A stretch of 64,000 nucleotides of DNA from CAYXLW01 sp964466055 (GCA_964466055.1 CAYXLW010000001.1:62001-126000), one strand, 5' to 3'; positions 18,259-28,625 are shown, numbered from the stretch's first letter. Notes: generated by a model from the letters alone, not told the origin. Numbers and translations are program-made.

Positions 18259-19071
18259 ATGAGAAAAATACACTTTATTATTGGATTTTTATTAGGGATT
18301 ACCGCATCTTTTAGTTTTATGTTTATTCATAAAGAAATAGTTGAATCTTTTAGAGATAAAAATTCTAAAATATTTCTCCATGAAGAAATGAAAGCGGAGT
18401 TATTAAAAGGAACAAGTGGTAAAGGAAAAATAATCTTAAAAGAAAAAAATAAAGCAATTCATGAAGATTTAAAAATAGATTTACCAAAATCTTATGAAAA
18501 TATTGCAAAAGAAATAATATTAGAATTGCCTAGTACTCATACATTTCCATTAAAAAAAATTGTTGCTGAATATGGAGAAAATGTAAGAAGAGGTCTTGCT
18601 TCCTTTAAATCTATGTATTTAGGAGTTGATGTCATTAAAAATGAACAAGAATTTAGAAGAGTTTTTATACATGAAATGGGGCATATTGTAGATCTTGGAG
18701 CTTTAAAAGCAAAAGAAAAAAAAGATGGCTCTGGCTTTAGAGATGGTTCAAATATTATTTATGAAACAGACCCTAGTTTAGATTTTTACAGATTATGTTG
18801 GGAAGATGAATATACTCAAAATGGCGAATGTGATAATTTAGATTTTGTTTCTGAATATTCAGAAACTGATGCTTTTGAAGATTTTGCAGAAAGTTATCTT
18901 TTGTTTTTTGAAAACAACAAATCTTTTAAATCTATGGCTTCGAAAAGTAAAGCTATTGCTAAAAAATATGATTTTTTTGCGAATGTTGTTTTTAATGGTA
19001 ATTTTAAAAAAACTCCAAAAGGTAATTTACCTGAAGATGAAAGGGTTTGGGACTTAACTCAAGTTTATTAA
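18259..19071 (+). CDS. Membrane-anchored zinc metallopeptidase (HEMGH)
   Basis: 270 residues. An N-terminal signal anchor (residues 4-23), then an extracytoplasmic domain with H138-E-M-G-H142 in a typical zincin helix. The downstream SETDAFEDFAESY block (201-213) likely supplies the third zinc ligand glutamate; this arrangement resembles anthrax-lethal-factor-like (ATLF) putative peptidases. Substrate unknown. The promoter overlaps a palindrome. Confidence 0.75.
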   Translation: MRKIHFIIGFLLGITASFSFMFIHKEIVESFRDKNSKIFLHEEMKAELLKGTSGKGKIILKEKNKAIHEDLKIDLPKSYENIAKEIILELPSTHTFPLKKIVAEYGENVRRGLASFKSMYLGVDVIKNEQEFRRVFIHEMGHIVDLGALKAKEKKDGSGFRDGSNIIYETDPSLDFYRLCWEDEYTQNGECDNLDFVSEYSETDAFEDFAESYLLFFENNKSFKSMASKSKAIAKKYDFFANVVFNGNFKKTPKGNLPEDERVWDLTQVY

Positions 19072-19233
19072 ATATTAGGTTAAATACTTAAAAAGAACTG
19101 AAAACTGAGAAGAAAAATATAGCTTCTTCCATTTTTGAATATTTATCTTTAGAATCATTTTTGTATGGAGGGAAGAAAAATCCAATAAATAATCTTCATT
19201 AAAAATTTAAAATCTATAATTTAAAATTTATTT

Positions 19234-20715
19234 TTGTCTCTTGCTAAAAAAATTTTAGGAAATACATTTATCCAGTTTTTTGGACGGATTATCACGGCTC
19301 TATTGGCTGTGATTTCAGTAAAACTTATTACATATTATCTTGGAGTTGAGGGATACGGGCAATATACAACAGTTTATGAATTTGTAGGGCTTTTTGCTAT
19401 TATTGGAGATTTAGGACTTTATACAATTGCTATTCGTGAGATGGCAGAAAAGGAGGATGAAATACAGAAAATCTATTCCAATACACTCACAATGCGAGTG
19501 ATTTTTACAACTATTATAATGCTACTTGTTGGAATCGGAGGAATGTTTATTCCGCAATACCAAGGAACACTTATTCCATCAGGAATATGGATTTGTACTT
19601 TAGTAGTCTGGTTAAATCTGTTTTTCTCTATTATTACTTCTATTCTTCAGTATCATCTAAAAATGCATAAAGCTACAATTGCTCTTATTTTAGGTAAAAT
19701 TATGGGATTAGTTGGAGTTGCTTATGCAGTGTTTTTTCTAAAAGATAAAACACTTGGATTTTATACGGTTATTGGATCAGGTATTTTAGCTCATGGAGTT
19801 ATGGCACTTATTGCCTTACGTTATGCAAAAAAGTATGTTGATATAAAATATGTTATTGACTGGGATTATTGGAAATATCTTATTAAAAAAGCTTGGCCAT
19901 ATGGACTCGCATTGGTTTTAAGTACTATTTATTTTAAAGTTGATGTTACATTGCTTTCACTTCTAAGAGATCAAAAAGAAGTAGGTTTTTATGGAGTCCC
20001 ATTGCGTATGGTTGAGGTTTTAGTTGTTTTGCCACTATTTTTTATGAACTCAGTTCTTGGCCCTATGACTAAGGCTATAAGAGAATCTAAAGAAAAGCTT
20101 CAAAAAATATTTACTCTTTCTCTTCAATTTCTTTTAACAATTGCTGTTCCTATTTTTTTATTAATTATTTTTTTCTCTTCAGATCTAATCAGAATAATTT
20201 CAAGTAGTGATTTTTTGGCAAATGGCGGTGAGTATGGTTCCGATTCAGTTCTAATATTACTCACAATCGCCCTAATTATTTCATTCTTTTCTACACTTTG
20301 TTCATTTACATTAGTTGCTTTTAATCAACAGAAAAAGGTTTTAGCTGTAAATTCTGTTGGTGCTTTTTTTAATATTTTTACTAATCTTTACTTTATCCCT
20401 ATTTATGGATTTATGGGAGCTGCACTAACCTCAATTGCTTCTCAAGTTATTATTCTTTTTGCATCCATTTATCTCTTACAAAAAACCCATAAATTTCATT
20501 ATGATTTTAATATGATTTTAAAAACCATATTCTCAGGGATATGTGTTTATTTTTCTTTGTATTATTTTATTCCTTTAGTTTCAAACTATAACTCTCTTAT
20601 GCAAATAATTTTTTCAGCTATTGTTGGAGGAATAATTTATTTTATTTCACTTTTTTCTTTAAACGTTTTTAATATAAAAATGATAAAGGAATTGATTACT
20701 CCCATTGAGAAATAA
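19234..20715 (+). CDS. Polysaccharide flippase (Wzx/MOP superfamily)
   Basis: 493 residues with about 14 membrane helices. The N-terminus SLAKKILGNTFIQFFGRII and LGVEGYGQY match oligosaccharide-lipid flippases. The start is TTG at 19234: no ATG lies between the upstream stop and the conserved N-terminus. Likely moves lipid-linked glycans for surface polysaccharide or S-layer glycosylation; no glycosyltransferase is adjacent. Confidence 0.85.
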   Translation: MSLAKKILGNTFIQFFGRIITALLAVISVKLITYYLGVEGYGQYTTVYEFVGLFAIIGDLGLYTIAIREMAEKEDEIQKIYSNTLTMRVIFTTIIMLLVGIGGMFIPQYQGTLIPSGIWICTLVVWLNLFFSIITSILQYHLKMHKATIALILGKIMGLVGVAYAVFFLKDKTLGFYTVIGSGILAHGVMALIALRYAKKYVDIKYVIDWDYWKYLIKKAWPYGLALVLSTIYFKVDVTLLSLLRDQKEVGFYGVPLRMVEVLVVLPLFFMNSVLGPMTKAIRESKEKLQKIFTLSLQFLLTIAVPIFLLIIFFSSDLIRIISSSDFLANGGEYGSDSVLILLTIALIISFFSTLCSFTLVAFNQQKKVLAVNSVGAFFNIFTNLYFIPIYGFMGAALTSIASQVIILFASIYLLQKTHKFHYDFNMILKTIFSGICVYFSLYYFIPLVSNYNSLMQIIFSAIVGGIIYFISLFSLNVFNIKMIKELITPIEK

Positions 20716-20757
20716 ACAAAAAACTGTGGTTAGTATTGAACCTATGGTTTCTGAGAT

Positions 20758-22161
20758 TTATCTTTTAAATTCCCAAAAAAGTTTCCTAATCTTATCAAAA
20801 TCTTTTTTGCCTTTCTCTTTTTCAACTCCAGAACTTATATCAATAATATCAGCGTAATCTCTAGCTTCTTGAATATTTTCTGGATTTATTCCTCCAGCTA
20901 AAACTAAGACTTTTTTATATCTAGGAAAATATTTTAAAATATTCCAATTAAAAGTTTTTCCTGTTCCACCTCGCACATTAGAATCACTTTTTGTATCGAA
21001 AACAATAGTGTTACAAGGAACATTTTCGATATCTTTTAAGAATTCGTTAACACCTATAATTTCATTAGGAATAGGTATACTCTTCCATATTTCACCTTTA
21101 AATAATTTTTTTCCTTTTTTTATTTCTTCATTATTTTCATCACCATGAAGCTGAACAAAATCTAAGCTAAGTTCATTGGCTATTTTATACACATTATCAT
21201 CATTAACAAAAATTCCTCCTATTTTTACTTCAGCTGTAATTTTTCTTACTTCTAAAATAATTTTTTTAGCAGTGTTTTTATCTATTTTCCTAGGAGATGG
21301 TGCAAATATTAAACCTAAATAGCTTGCTCCACATTTTACTGCTTCCAGTGCATCCTCAGTATTTGTTATTCCACAAATTTTTATTCTAGGTAATTGAGTC
21401 AGTTCTTCAATTTTTAGTAGTGGATTTTCATTTTTCATAATAGAGGTTCCAACTAGCATTGTATCAGCAATTCCTTTTATATTTTCAACATCTTCCCATT
21501 TTGATATTCCGCTTTCAGCTACTATTAAACAATCTTCAGGAATAAACTTACTTAGTTTTTCAGTTAATTCATGATCTATTGAAAAATCTTTTAAATTTCT
21601 ATTGTTAATACCGATTATTTTAGGATTAACTTTTAAAACTTTTTTTAATTCTTCTTCATTATGAACTTCGAAAAGAGCATCCATATTTAAATTTTGAGCA
21701 ATTTTATAAAACCTACTTAATTCTTCTTCATTTAGAATTGTAGCAATTAAAAGAATTGCATTGGCTCCATATTTTCTTGCTTCATATATTTGATATTCAT
21801 CAATTATAAAATCTTTGCAAAGTATTGGTAAATAAGAAAGCTTTCTAGCTTTTTCTAAATTATAAAATGATCCTGAAAAGAATTTTTCATCAGTAAGTAC
21901 AGATATAGCTGAAGCATATCTATTATATAATCTAATAGTTTTTTCTAATTCAAATTTTTTTACAATAATCCCTTCAGATGGAGATGATTTTTTTATTTCA
22001 GCTATCAAATGTACACGATTTTTACCTTTTATTGCTTCATAAAATGATGTATTAGATTTTTCTAATGTATTAATAAAACTTTCAAGAGGAGTTTGAATCT
22101 TTCTTTCAAGAACTTCTTTTTTTTTATGTTCAATGATTATTTCTAGGATGTCTTTTGGCAT
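20758..22161 (-). CDS. trpCF: Bifunctional indole-3-glycerol phosphate synthase / phosphoribosylanthranilate isomerase
   Basis: Two consecutive tryptophan-synthesis steps on one chain. Residues 1-~255 are TrpC: VHLIAEIKKSSPSEG, ILCKDFIID, INNRNL and VAESGI. Residues ~258-467 are TrpF: IKICGIT, YLGLIFAPSPR, VQLHGDE and AGGINPENI. E. coli has the same C-F order, though fusions arise independently. No other trp gene is nearby. It lies 17 bp downstream of the lipoprotein gene and may be expressed from that promoter. Confidence 0.95.
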   Translation of the reverse strand: MPKDILEIIIEHKKKEVLERKIQTPLESFINTLEKSNTSFYEAIKGKNRVHLIAEIKKSSPSEGIIVKKFELEKTIRLYNRYASAISVLTDEKFFSGSFYNLEKARKLSYLPILCKDFIIDEYQIYEARKYGANAILLIATILNEEELSRFYKIAQNLNMDALFEVHNEEELKKVLKVNPKIIGINNRNLKDFSIDHELTEKLSKFIPEDCLIVAESGISKWEDVENIKGIADTMLVGTSIMKNENPLLKIEELTQLPRIKICGITNTEDALEAVKCGASYLGLIFAPSPRKIDKNTAKKIILEVRKITAEVKIGGIFVNDDNVYKIANELSLDFVQLHGDENNEEIKKGKKLFKGEIWKSIPIPNEIIGVNEFLKDIENVPCNTIVFDTKSDSNVRGGTGKTFNWNILKYFPRYKKVLVLAGGINPENIQEARDYADIIDISSGVEKEKGKKDFDKIRKLFWEFKR

Positions 22162-22178
22162 TAGTTAAATTTGGGGTA

Positions 22179-24386
22179 TTAATTTCTAACTTTTACTATT
22201 TCATCAGTAAGTAAATTATACTGATATTTAATTTTCACTAGTGAATCATTAATGTTAGAAATATCTCCATATAAATTGATTATATTTCCGTTTCTTTTAC
22301 CAATATTGCTAATATCCATATTATTCATATTTATATAAGCTATATCTCCTGTTTTACTATTATACTTTATTATTTTCCTATATTCTTCACTAATTCCTAA
22401 CAAAAAATGATTTTTTGAATCATAACATGCAGAAGTTATATGTTTATGTTGTAACATATCATCACGATTAGATCCTATTTTGGCAAGGTTTAATTGGAAA
22501 TCATCAAACCATGGTTGAGAAAAATATTTTTCTATTTCAGGGCATTCATCAAAATTAAATTCAGTATTTTTATCAAAAGAAAAAATTTCTTTATTGTTAT
22601 ATTTTGCATTATCTTTTGTTAGTTCTTCCAAAGAATGGCAAATAAGATTGTTGTTACCTATACAGTCACATAACTTAATACCAGTAGCATTAATAATGCT
22701 TTTTTCTCCTGTTTTGAAAAAATTCTCATCAACGTAACATCCTTCAACTTTTTCAGTTTTTATTTTTGTTTTCATTTCATTTCTATAATCTAAATAACAA
22801 CTTTCTGTTACATTGCCTCTTAATGGTGCTACTCTATCTGTATACTCTTTATATTCTTTTAAAAAATCACAATGATACATATCTACATTATCTACAGCTC
22901 TTTTTAATATAATACTTTGTACACATTGGTCATAATCTTGAGTTGCCCTTAGTCGATCTTCTTCCCAACTCATGTTGTAACACTCTTCAGGATCATCATT
23001 TTCTTGTGCTTTATAAATAATTAAACAATCGTTTTTTAATAATTCAGGTTTATAAAAAACACTCTCAATAAAAAATTCACAAAGTTGTTCATTTGATTTT
23101 TCTGGATAAGCATTTTTTAAAATTCTAGTGACACAAAATAGATTAGTCATTCCTACAGGATCTGAACAATACTCTTTAATCAAAGTTTTTTTCTCTTTTT
23201 CTTCTTTATTACTAAAAAATTCTGAATTAAATATTTCTTTAAAACAAAAATTAAAATTATTATTGTAATCTCTTAGGCATCTATTTATCCTTGATTCAAG
23301 GTTTTCTTTTACAAGGTGTGTGAATGATTTTTTGTTATTAATACAAATTTCTTTTTCAATATTTAATTTATTTTCAAGAGTTTTATCCAAAGAATCAAAA
23401 ATTCCACAAGGGTTATTTGGTTCTATCTTTTTCCACTTATTTTTTAAGCACTCAATATAGTCACTGCTATCTTCATCTTTTTCCAAACTACATTTTTGCT
23501 CAATTGCAAACTTTTCAGTTTTCAGTAAAACTATTAATTGTTTCGATTCATAGTTATTTATATCAAAATTACGGATCACATATGGAATACATAACTCTCT
23601 ATCTATTGATCCCAAGCTGAATGAATTGCATTTTTTATATTTTTCCTCAGTTAGTTCTTTTAATATCATTGTATCTCTATCTGTGGGGGGTGATTTTTTA
23701 TATTTATTATTATTTTCAATAATGTCTTTTATTACATCAAAAGGATTATCCATGTAGGAACCATGCAAAAGGTAGTCATTAACAAAATAAGATGTATCAT
23801 ATAAATCTGAAAGTTTAGCCTCAATAAAGTCATCATTAATTTTATTAAGGAATTTTTTACTCTTTTTGCACTTCTTAAAAACATCAATATCAATTCCTAT
23901 TTCCTTAATCCAATGATCAACAATCTCAGTGTTTTCACTATAAAGCATAGCATTTGTTTTTATGTCTTCAGGAATCTCCAAAAATTTTTCATATAAATTC
24001 CATCCAAAATCATCGTTTTGATCATAGGCACATCTAAAAGCAACATCTATCTCACAATTTTTGCCACAATTTTTAGGAAAATGTTTATATACTATTCTTA
24101 TATCATTGGAATAATAATCTATAATTTTAGAAAAAGTTTTGGCGTTTTTAGCAGAATAGATAGATTTGAAATCTAAATAAGTAATAATAGTGTTTTTTGC
24201 TTTTGGGTTTCCACGAATAATATCATCTTCATATATTTTAGGAAGCGCATAAAAACGACCACTTTCTTCAAGTTCTTGAGTTTTAAAATTATTAACATAA
24301 AGCTCAGTTGCAATTTCCTTGGGGTTTTTAGATCCACATCCTGTGAAAACAATACAGGCTATAAAAATGAAAACAATTTTTTTCAT
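22179..24386 (-). CDS. Lipoprotein with catalytically dead DsbA-like domain and long Cys-rich region
   Basis: 735 residues. A lipobox ends in TGC17. Residues ~50-200 follow the DsbA/DSBA-oxidoreductase pattern: IIRGNPKAKNTIITYLDF, then the position of CPYC, then IRIVYKHFPK. The motif reads S75-I-Y-S78, so both redox cysteines are serines. The following ~500 residues hold many cysteines in repeated C-x(10-25)-C helical segments, suggesting a disulfide-stapled domain. A redox role by the thioredoxin fold itself is excluded; a binding or scaffold role is likely. Cotranscribed with trpCF. Confidence 0.65.
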   Translation of the reverse strand: MKKIVFIFIACIVFTGCGSKNPKEIATELYVNNFKTQELEESGRFYALPKIYEDDIIRGNPKAKNTIITYLDFKSIYSAKNAKTFSKIIDYYSNDIRIVYKHFPKNCGKNCEIDVAFRCAYDQNDDFGWNLYEKFLEIPEDIKTNAMLYSENTEIVDHWIKEIGIDIDVFKKCKKSKKFLNKINDDFIEAKLSDLYDTSYFVNDYLLHGSYMDNPFDVIKDIIENNNKYKKSPPTDRDTMILKELTEEKYKKCNSFSLGSIDRELCIPYVIRNFDINNYESKQLIVLLKTEKFAIEQKCSLEKDEDSSDYIECLKNKWKKIEPNNPCGIFDSLDKTLENKLNIEKEICINNKKSFTHLVKENLESRINRCLRDYNNNFNFCFKEIFNSEFFSNKEEKEKKTLIKEYCSDPVGMTNLFCVTRILKNAYPEKSNEQLCEFFIESVFYKPELLKNDCLIIYKAQENDDPEECYNMSWEEDRLRATQDYDQCVQSIILKRAVDNVDMYHCDFLKEYKEYTDRVAPLRGNVTESCYLDYRNEMKTKIKTEKVEGCYVDENFFKTGEKSIINATGIKLCDCIGNNNLICHSLEELTKDNAKYNNKEIFSFDKNTEFNFDECPEIEKYFSQPWFDDFQLNLAKIGSNRDDMLQHKHITSACYDSKNHFLLGISEEYRKIIKYNSKTGDIAYINMNNMDISNIGKRNGNIINLYGDISNINDSLVKIKYQYNLLTDEIVKVRN

Positions 24387-24470
24387 ATAGATTATTTAGA
24401 GAGAATATATACTTGAATATTAACAAAAGTGGGAATAGAAGCAAAATATAAAAGAAATAAAAAATCCTTC

Positions 24471-24499
24471 TTGGAATAAATTTAATAAGTAATTACAAT
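24471..24499 (+). promoter_or_regulatory. sigma70-like promoter of the helicase-nuclease gene
   Basis: TTGGAA (24471-24476), 17 bp, TACAAT (24494-24499); the ATG is 15 bp after the -10, giving a leader of ~9 nt. Confidence 0.6.
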
Positions 24500-24514
24500 T
24501 AATACACAAAATAA

Positions 24515-27500
24515 ATGTCTTTAATGGACTATAACAAAAACTTTGAAGAACGCTTTAATCTTTTAAATAAAGAGCAAAAAGAATCAGTAATGCAAACAGA
24601 AGGACCTGTTATGGTAATTGCAGGACCAGGTACTGGAAAAACAGAAATGTTAGCAGCAAGAATTGCTAATATTTTAAAATCTTCAGAAGCAGGAGCTCTT
24701 CCTCATAACATACTCTGTCTTACATATACGGATGCAGGACGAATTGCTATGAGAAAAAGATTGTTAGAATTCATTGGTTCTGATGCTCATAAAGTTAATA
24801 TTCACACGTATCATTCATTTTGTAATGAAGTAATTCAGCAAAACTTAGATTATTTTGGAAAGAAAAATCTCCAGCATATTTCAGATTTGGAAAAAGTTTC
24901 ATTTCTTGAAAAAATAGTAGACTCGTTTTCTCCAAGCCATACCCTTTTCAAATCAAGTGGGTATTTTGAAGCAGTAAGACTTAAAAGATTGTTTGAGACA
25001 ATGAAGTCTGAAAATTGGGATATAATAACAGTTGAAAAAGCAATTGATGATTATTTATCAGATTTGCCAAATAGAGAAGAATTTTTATATAAAAGAAAAT
25101 CAGGAGAATTTAATAAAGGAGACTTAAATTTAAGAAAATTCAATATCGAGAAAGAAAAAATGGATCAGCTCCGAGTTGCTGTTAAAGAATTTCCAAAATA
25201 CAAAAAAAATCTTGAAGATAGTGAGAGATATGATTACCAAGATATGATTCTTTGGGTAATAAAAGCATTTAAGGAAAATGAAAATATTCTAGCACGATAT
25301 CAAGAGCAATTTTTATATATTTTAGTTGATGAATACCAAGATACCAATGGATCACAAAATGAAGTTTTAAATTTATTAATAAATTATTGGGAAGAACCAA
25401 ATATTTTTATAGTAGGTGATGATGATCAATCAATTTTTAGATTTCAAGGAGCAAATTTGAGAAATATTATGAGCTTTTATCATAAATATCAAAATAGTGT
25501 AAAAACAATAGTTATAACAAAAAACTATAGGTCATCACAAAGTATTTTAGATACAGCACAGGTTTTAATTGAAAGGAATAGCGAACGATTGGTTTCTGAA
25601 ATTCCTAATCTTGAAAAAACTCTAATTGCTGAAAATATAAAAGTAAAAGACTCAAACATTAAACCTAAATTTATTGAATATTATAATATTGCTCATGAAG
25701 AAGCAGGGATACTTCAAGAGATAGAAAAACTTTATAATGAAGATGTAGATTTAAATGAAGTTGCAGTAATCTATAAGAACCACAAACAAGCTCAGAATAT
25801 TATAAAACTACTTGAGCAGAAAAAAATTCCTTTAAGTGTAAAAGAATCCACAGATGTTCTTGAATTACCTTTTACAGAAAAAATCTTAAATATATTAAGC
25901 TATATTTCAGCGGAGATAGAGACTCCAAACAGCGGAGAAAATCTTCTTTTTCAAATAATGCATTATGATTTTTTTGAAATATCTCCAAGGGATATTGCTG
26001 TTATTTTTACAAAGAAAAAACAATTGAATAAACAAAATGAAGAGAATCTTGCATTAAGAGAATTCTTATCTAAAGAAGATATTTTAAATGAAATGAATAT
26101 TGAAACCAAAGGAGCGGTTCAAAAATTTGAAAAGAATATAAATAATTGGATACAAGGTTATTTTAATGTCACTTTGCAAGAACAGATTGAAAAAATTATT
26201 ACACAAGGAGGAATTTTATCTTACATAATGAATTCAAATGATAAAATATGGTTAATGAGAGTATTAACAACCCTTTTTAATTTTGTTAAAGAAGAATCAA
26301 CTAAAAATCCCAACATAACAATAAAATCTTTCCTAAAAACTATAGAACAAATGAAGGATCATGGAATTTCTATGCCACTTTCAAAACTTACTTTTGCAAA
26401 AAATGGAGTTAATTTTGTAACAGCTCATTCATCAAAAGGACTAGAATTTAAATATGTATTTATTATAGGGGTGAATAAAGATATATGGGATAGTGAAAAT
26501 AAGGGGTTTTATCAATATACTTTTCCAGACACATTAACACTTTCAAATACTGGTGATTTTTTGGAAGAAAATAGAAGATTATTTTTTGTTGCTTTAACGA
26601 GAGCAAAAGAATCTCTAACAGTGTCTTATTCTGCTAAAAATAGTAATGATAAAGATTTAGAACAAAGTCAGTTTATTTCTGAAATTATTGATTCATTAGA
26701 TCAAGAAATTGAAAAGAAAAATTTAAATGATAATGATATTTTAAAATATCATGAAATGTTATTTTCAGAATATGAAAAGAAAGATAATGAATTTTTTGAT
26801 AAAGAATACATTAATGAACTTTTGAAAGATTATAGAATGAATACAACTCATTTAAATAAATATCTAAAATGTCCAATAACATTTTATTTTGAAAGTTTGT
26901 TAAAAGTTCCTTCAGCAATGAATGAACATACAAGTTTTGGAACTGCTATTCATTATTCTCTTGAGAAATTTTTTAAAGATGCAAAAGAAAATAATTATTT
27001 TCCAGAAAAGGAATCAATTTATAAGTATTTCGTCCAATCTATGAATTATAATAAGGCCTCTTTTACTCCTGAGCAGTTCAAAAGAAAGATGGAATACGGA
27101 GCAGAAGTTTTAAACGATTTCTATGATAATTATATAGATTCATGGAACTTAAATGTAAAATTAGAGTATGGAGTTTCAAATATCTCAATTGATGGAGTTC
27201 CTGTTTCTGGGCAAATAGATAAAATAGAATTTATTAATAACAATAATGATATTAACGTTATTGATTATAAAACAGGAAAATATAGAAAAGAAAAACTAAA
27301 ACGTCCTGATGAAAAAGATTTATTAGGAGGGGATTACTGGAGGCAATTAGTTTTTTATAAAATATTGATTGATAATGATCCTATGAAGAACTGGAACACT
27401 GTTTCTGGTGAAATTGATTTTGTTGAAAAGGATTCTTATAGTAAAGAGTTTAAAAAAGAGCAGATATTAATTACTGCTGAAGATGAAGAGATTGTTAAAA

Positions 27501-27604
27501 ATCAAATTAGAGATGTTTATAAAAAAATAATGAATCATGAATTTAATAGAGGATGCAACGAAGATGATTGTAGGTGGTGTAATTTTATAAAACATCATTA
27601 TTAA
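24515..27604 (+). CDS. UvrD/AddA-type helicase fused to Fe-S PD-(D/E)XK nuclease
   Basis: 1029 residues. Superfamily 1A motifs in order: Walker A GPGTGKTEM (37-45), VDEYQDTN, VGDDDQSIFRFQGAN, VTAHSSKGLEF and VALTRAKESL. From ~780 a RecB/Cas4-like nuclease follows: GQIDKIE and IDYKTGK carry the catalytic D and D/E-x-K. One cysteine (KCPITFYF, ~786) plus three near the end (C-x5-C-x2-C) fit the AddB/AdnA-type Fe-S clasp. Helicase and nuclease in one chain resemble AdnA/AdnB and AddA; no second subunit gene is adjacent. A DNA end-resection role is likely. Confidence 0.88.
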   Translation: MSLMDYNKNFEERFNLLNKEQKESVMQTEGPVMVIAGPGTGKTEMLAARIANILKSSEAGALPHNILCLTYTDAGRIAMRKRLLEFIGSDAHKVNIHTYHSFCNEVIQQNLDYFGKKNLQHISDLEKVSFLEKIVDSFSPSHTLFKSSGYFEAVRLKRLFETMKSENWDIITVEKAIDDYLSDLPNREEFLYKRKSGEFNKGDLNLRKFNIEKEKMDQLRVAVKEFPKYKKNLEDSERYDYQDMILWVIKAFKENENILARYQEQFLYILVDEYQDTNGSQNEVLNLLINYWEEPNIFIVGDDDQSIFRFQGANLRNIMSFYHKYQNSVKTIVITKNYRSSQSILDTAQVLIERNSERLVSEIPNLEKTLIAENIKVKDSNIKPKFIEYYNIAHEEAGILQEIEKLYNEDVDLNEVAVIYKNHKQAQNIIKLLEQKKIPLSVKESTDVLELPFTEKILNILSYISAEIETPNSGENLLFQIMHYDFFEISPRDIAVIFTKKKQLNKQNEENLALREFLSKEDILNEMNIETKGAVQKFEKNINNWIQGYFNVTLQEQIEKIITQGGILSYIMNSNDKIWLMRVLTTLFNFVKEESTKNPNITIKSFLKTIEQMKDHGISMPLSKLTFAKNGVNFVTAHSSKGLEFKYVFIIGVNKDIWDSENKGFYQYTFPDTLTLSNTGDFLEENRRLFFVALTRAKESLTVSYSAKNSNDKDLEQSQFISEIIDSLDQEIEKKNLNDNDILKYHEMLFSEYEKKDNEFFDKEYINELLKDYRMNTTHLNKYLKCPITFYFESLLKVPSAMNEHTSFGTAIHYSLEKFFKDAKENNYFPEKESIYKYFVQSMNYNKASFTPEQFKRKMEYGAEVLNDFYDNYIDSWNLNVKLEYGVSNISIDGVPVSGQIDKIEFINNNNDINVIDYKTGKYRKEKLKRPDEKDLLGGDYWRQLVFYKILIDNDPMKNWNTVSGEIDFVEKDSYSKEFKKEQILITAEDEEIVKNQIRDVYKKIMNHEFNRGCNEDDCRWCNFIKHHY

Positions 27605-27626
27605 AATTTGTAAAAAGTTATTTACA

Positions 27627-27655
27627 TTGATTCATGCAATGCAATCAACAATAAT
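27627..27655 (+). promoter_or_regulatory. Possible promoter of the nucleotidyltransferase gene
   Basis: TTGATT (27627-27632), 17 bp, AATAAT (27650-27655). Transcription would begin at or next to the ATG (27662), i.e. a leaderless mRNA. The -10 is weak. Confidence 0.35.
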
Positions 27656-27661
27656 AAAATT

Positions 27662-28615
27662 ATGAAAGCAATAATACTTGCAGGCGGGTTTGCGACACGC
27701 CTTTGGCCACTTACAGAAAAAAAAGCAAAACCTCTTTTACTTTTAAAAAATAAGGAGCTTGTTACTCATATTGTAGAAAGCATTCCTGAAAATATAGAAA
27801 TAATAATCTCAACAAATAAAATATTTGAGAAAGATTTTTTAAACTGGAAAGAGAAAAGATTTAAGAACAGAAAAAATATAGAAATTTTTATTGAAGATTC
27901 AAAAAATGATAAAGGTAAAAAAGGTGCTCTTGGTGCGCTATCATTAATAATCCAAGAAAAAAATATAAAAGAAGATTTTATGGTACTGGCTGGAGATAAC
28001 TATTTTGGATTTGATTTTAAAAAGTTTATTGATTCATATGAGAATAATCCTATTTTGGCAGTATATGATGTAAAAGATTTAGAAAAGGCAAAACAATTTG
28101 GAATAGTAATATCTAAAAACGGAAAAACAGTAGATGAATTTCAAGAAAAACCAGAAAATCCAAAATCTACACTAGCAAGTACAGGTGCATATATTTTCCC
28201 AGCAAAAGTAGCTAAAGATATTATTGAATATGCAGAAAAAAAGAATGACGATCTTGGTGGGATATTTGAGCACTTAAAACAGAAAAACCAGACTATAAAT
28301 ATTTTCTCATTCAATGAATATTGGTTTGATATTGGTTCATTTCAAGGATATTTAGACTCACATAAATCAATTCAGAAAGAATCAATTTTTTACGATGAAA
28401 GTTGTAAAATAAAAAATAGTGAACTAAAAGGAGCAGTTTCTATTTCAGAAAATTGTGAAATAGAGGATTCAATATTAGAAAACGTTATTCTTTTTCCAGG
28501 AATTAAAATAAAGAATTGTGAGATAAGAAATGCAATTATTGATGAAAATTGTATAATTGAAAACATAGATATCTCTTATAAAATTATTCGTGCTAATAGT
28601 GTTCTAGTAAGATAA
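27662..28615 (+). CDS. Sugar-phosphate nucleotidyltransferase (RmlA/GlmU-like) with left-handed helix tail
   Basis: 317 residues. N-terminal LAGGFATRLWPLTEKKAKPLL is the nucleoside-triphosphate binding signature, followed by VLAGDNYFG, FQEKPENP and a GGIFEHL region. The last ~70 residues are short N/C-rich hexapeptide-like coils (KNSELKGAVSI, ENCEIEDSI). Activates a hexose-1-phosphate to an NDP-sugar for surface glycans; which sugar and nucleotide cannot be fixed. Short leader, no Shine-Dalgarno. Confidence 0.85.
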   Translation: MKAIILAGGFATRLWPLTEKKAKPLLLLKNKELVTHIVESIPENIEIIISTNKIFEKDFLNWKEKRFKNRKNIEIFIEDSKNDKGKKGALGALSLIIQEKNIKEDFMVLAGDNYFGFDFKKFIDSYENNPILAVYDVKDLEKAKQFGIVISKNGKTVDEFQEKPENPKSTLASTGAYIFPAKVAKDIIEYAEKKNDDLGGIFEHLKQKNQTINIFSFNEYWFDIGSFQGYLDSHKSIQKESIFYDESCKIKNSELKGAVSISENCEIEDSILENVILFPGIKIKNCEIRNAIIDENCIIENIDISYKIIRANSVLVR

Positions 28616-28625
28616 AAAATATTTT

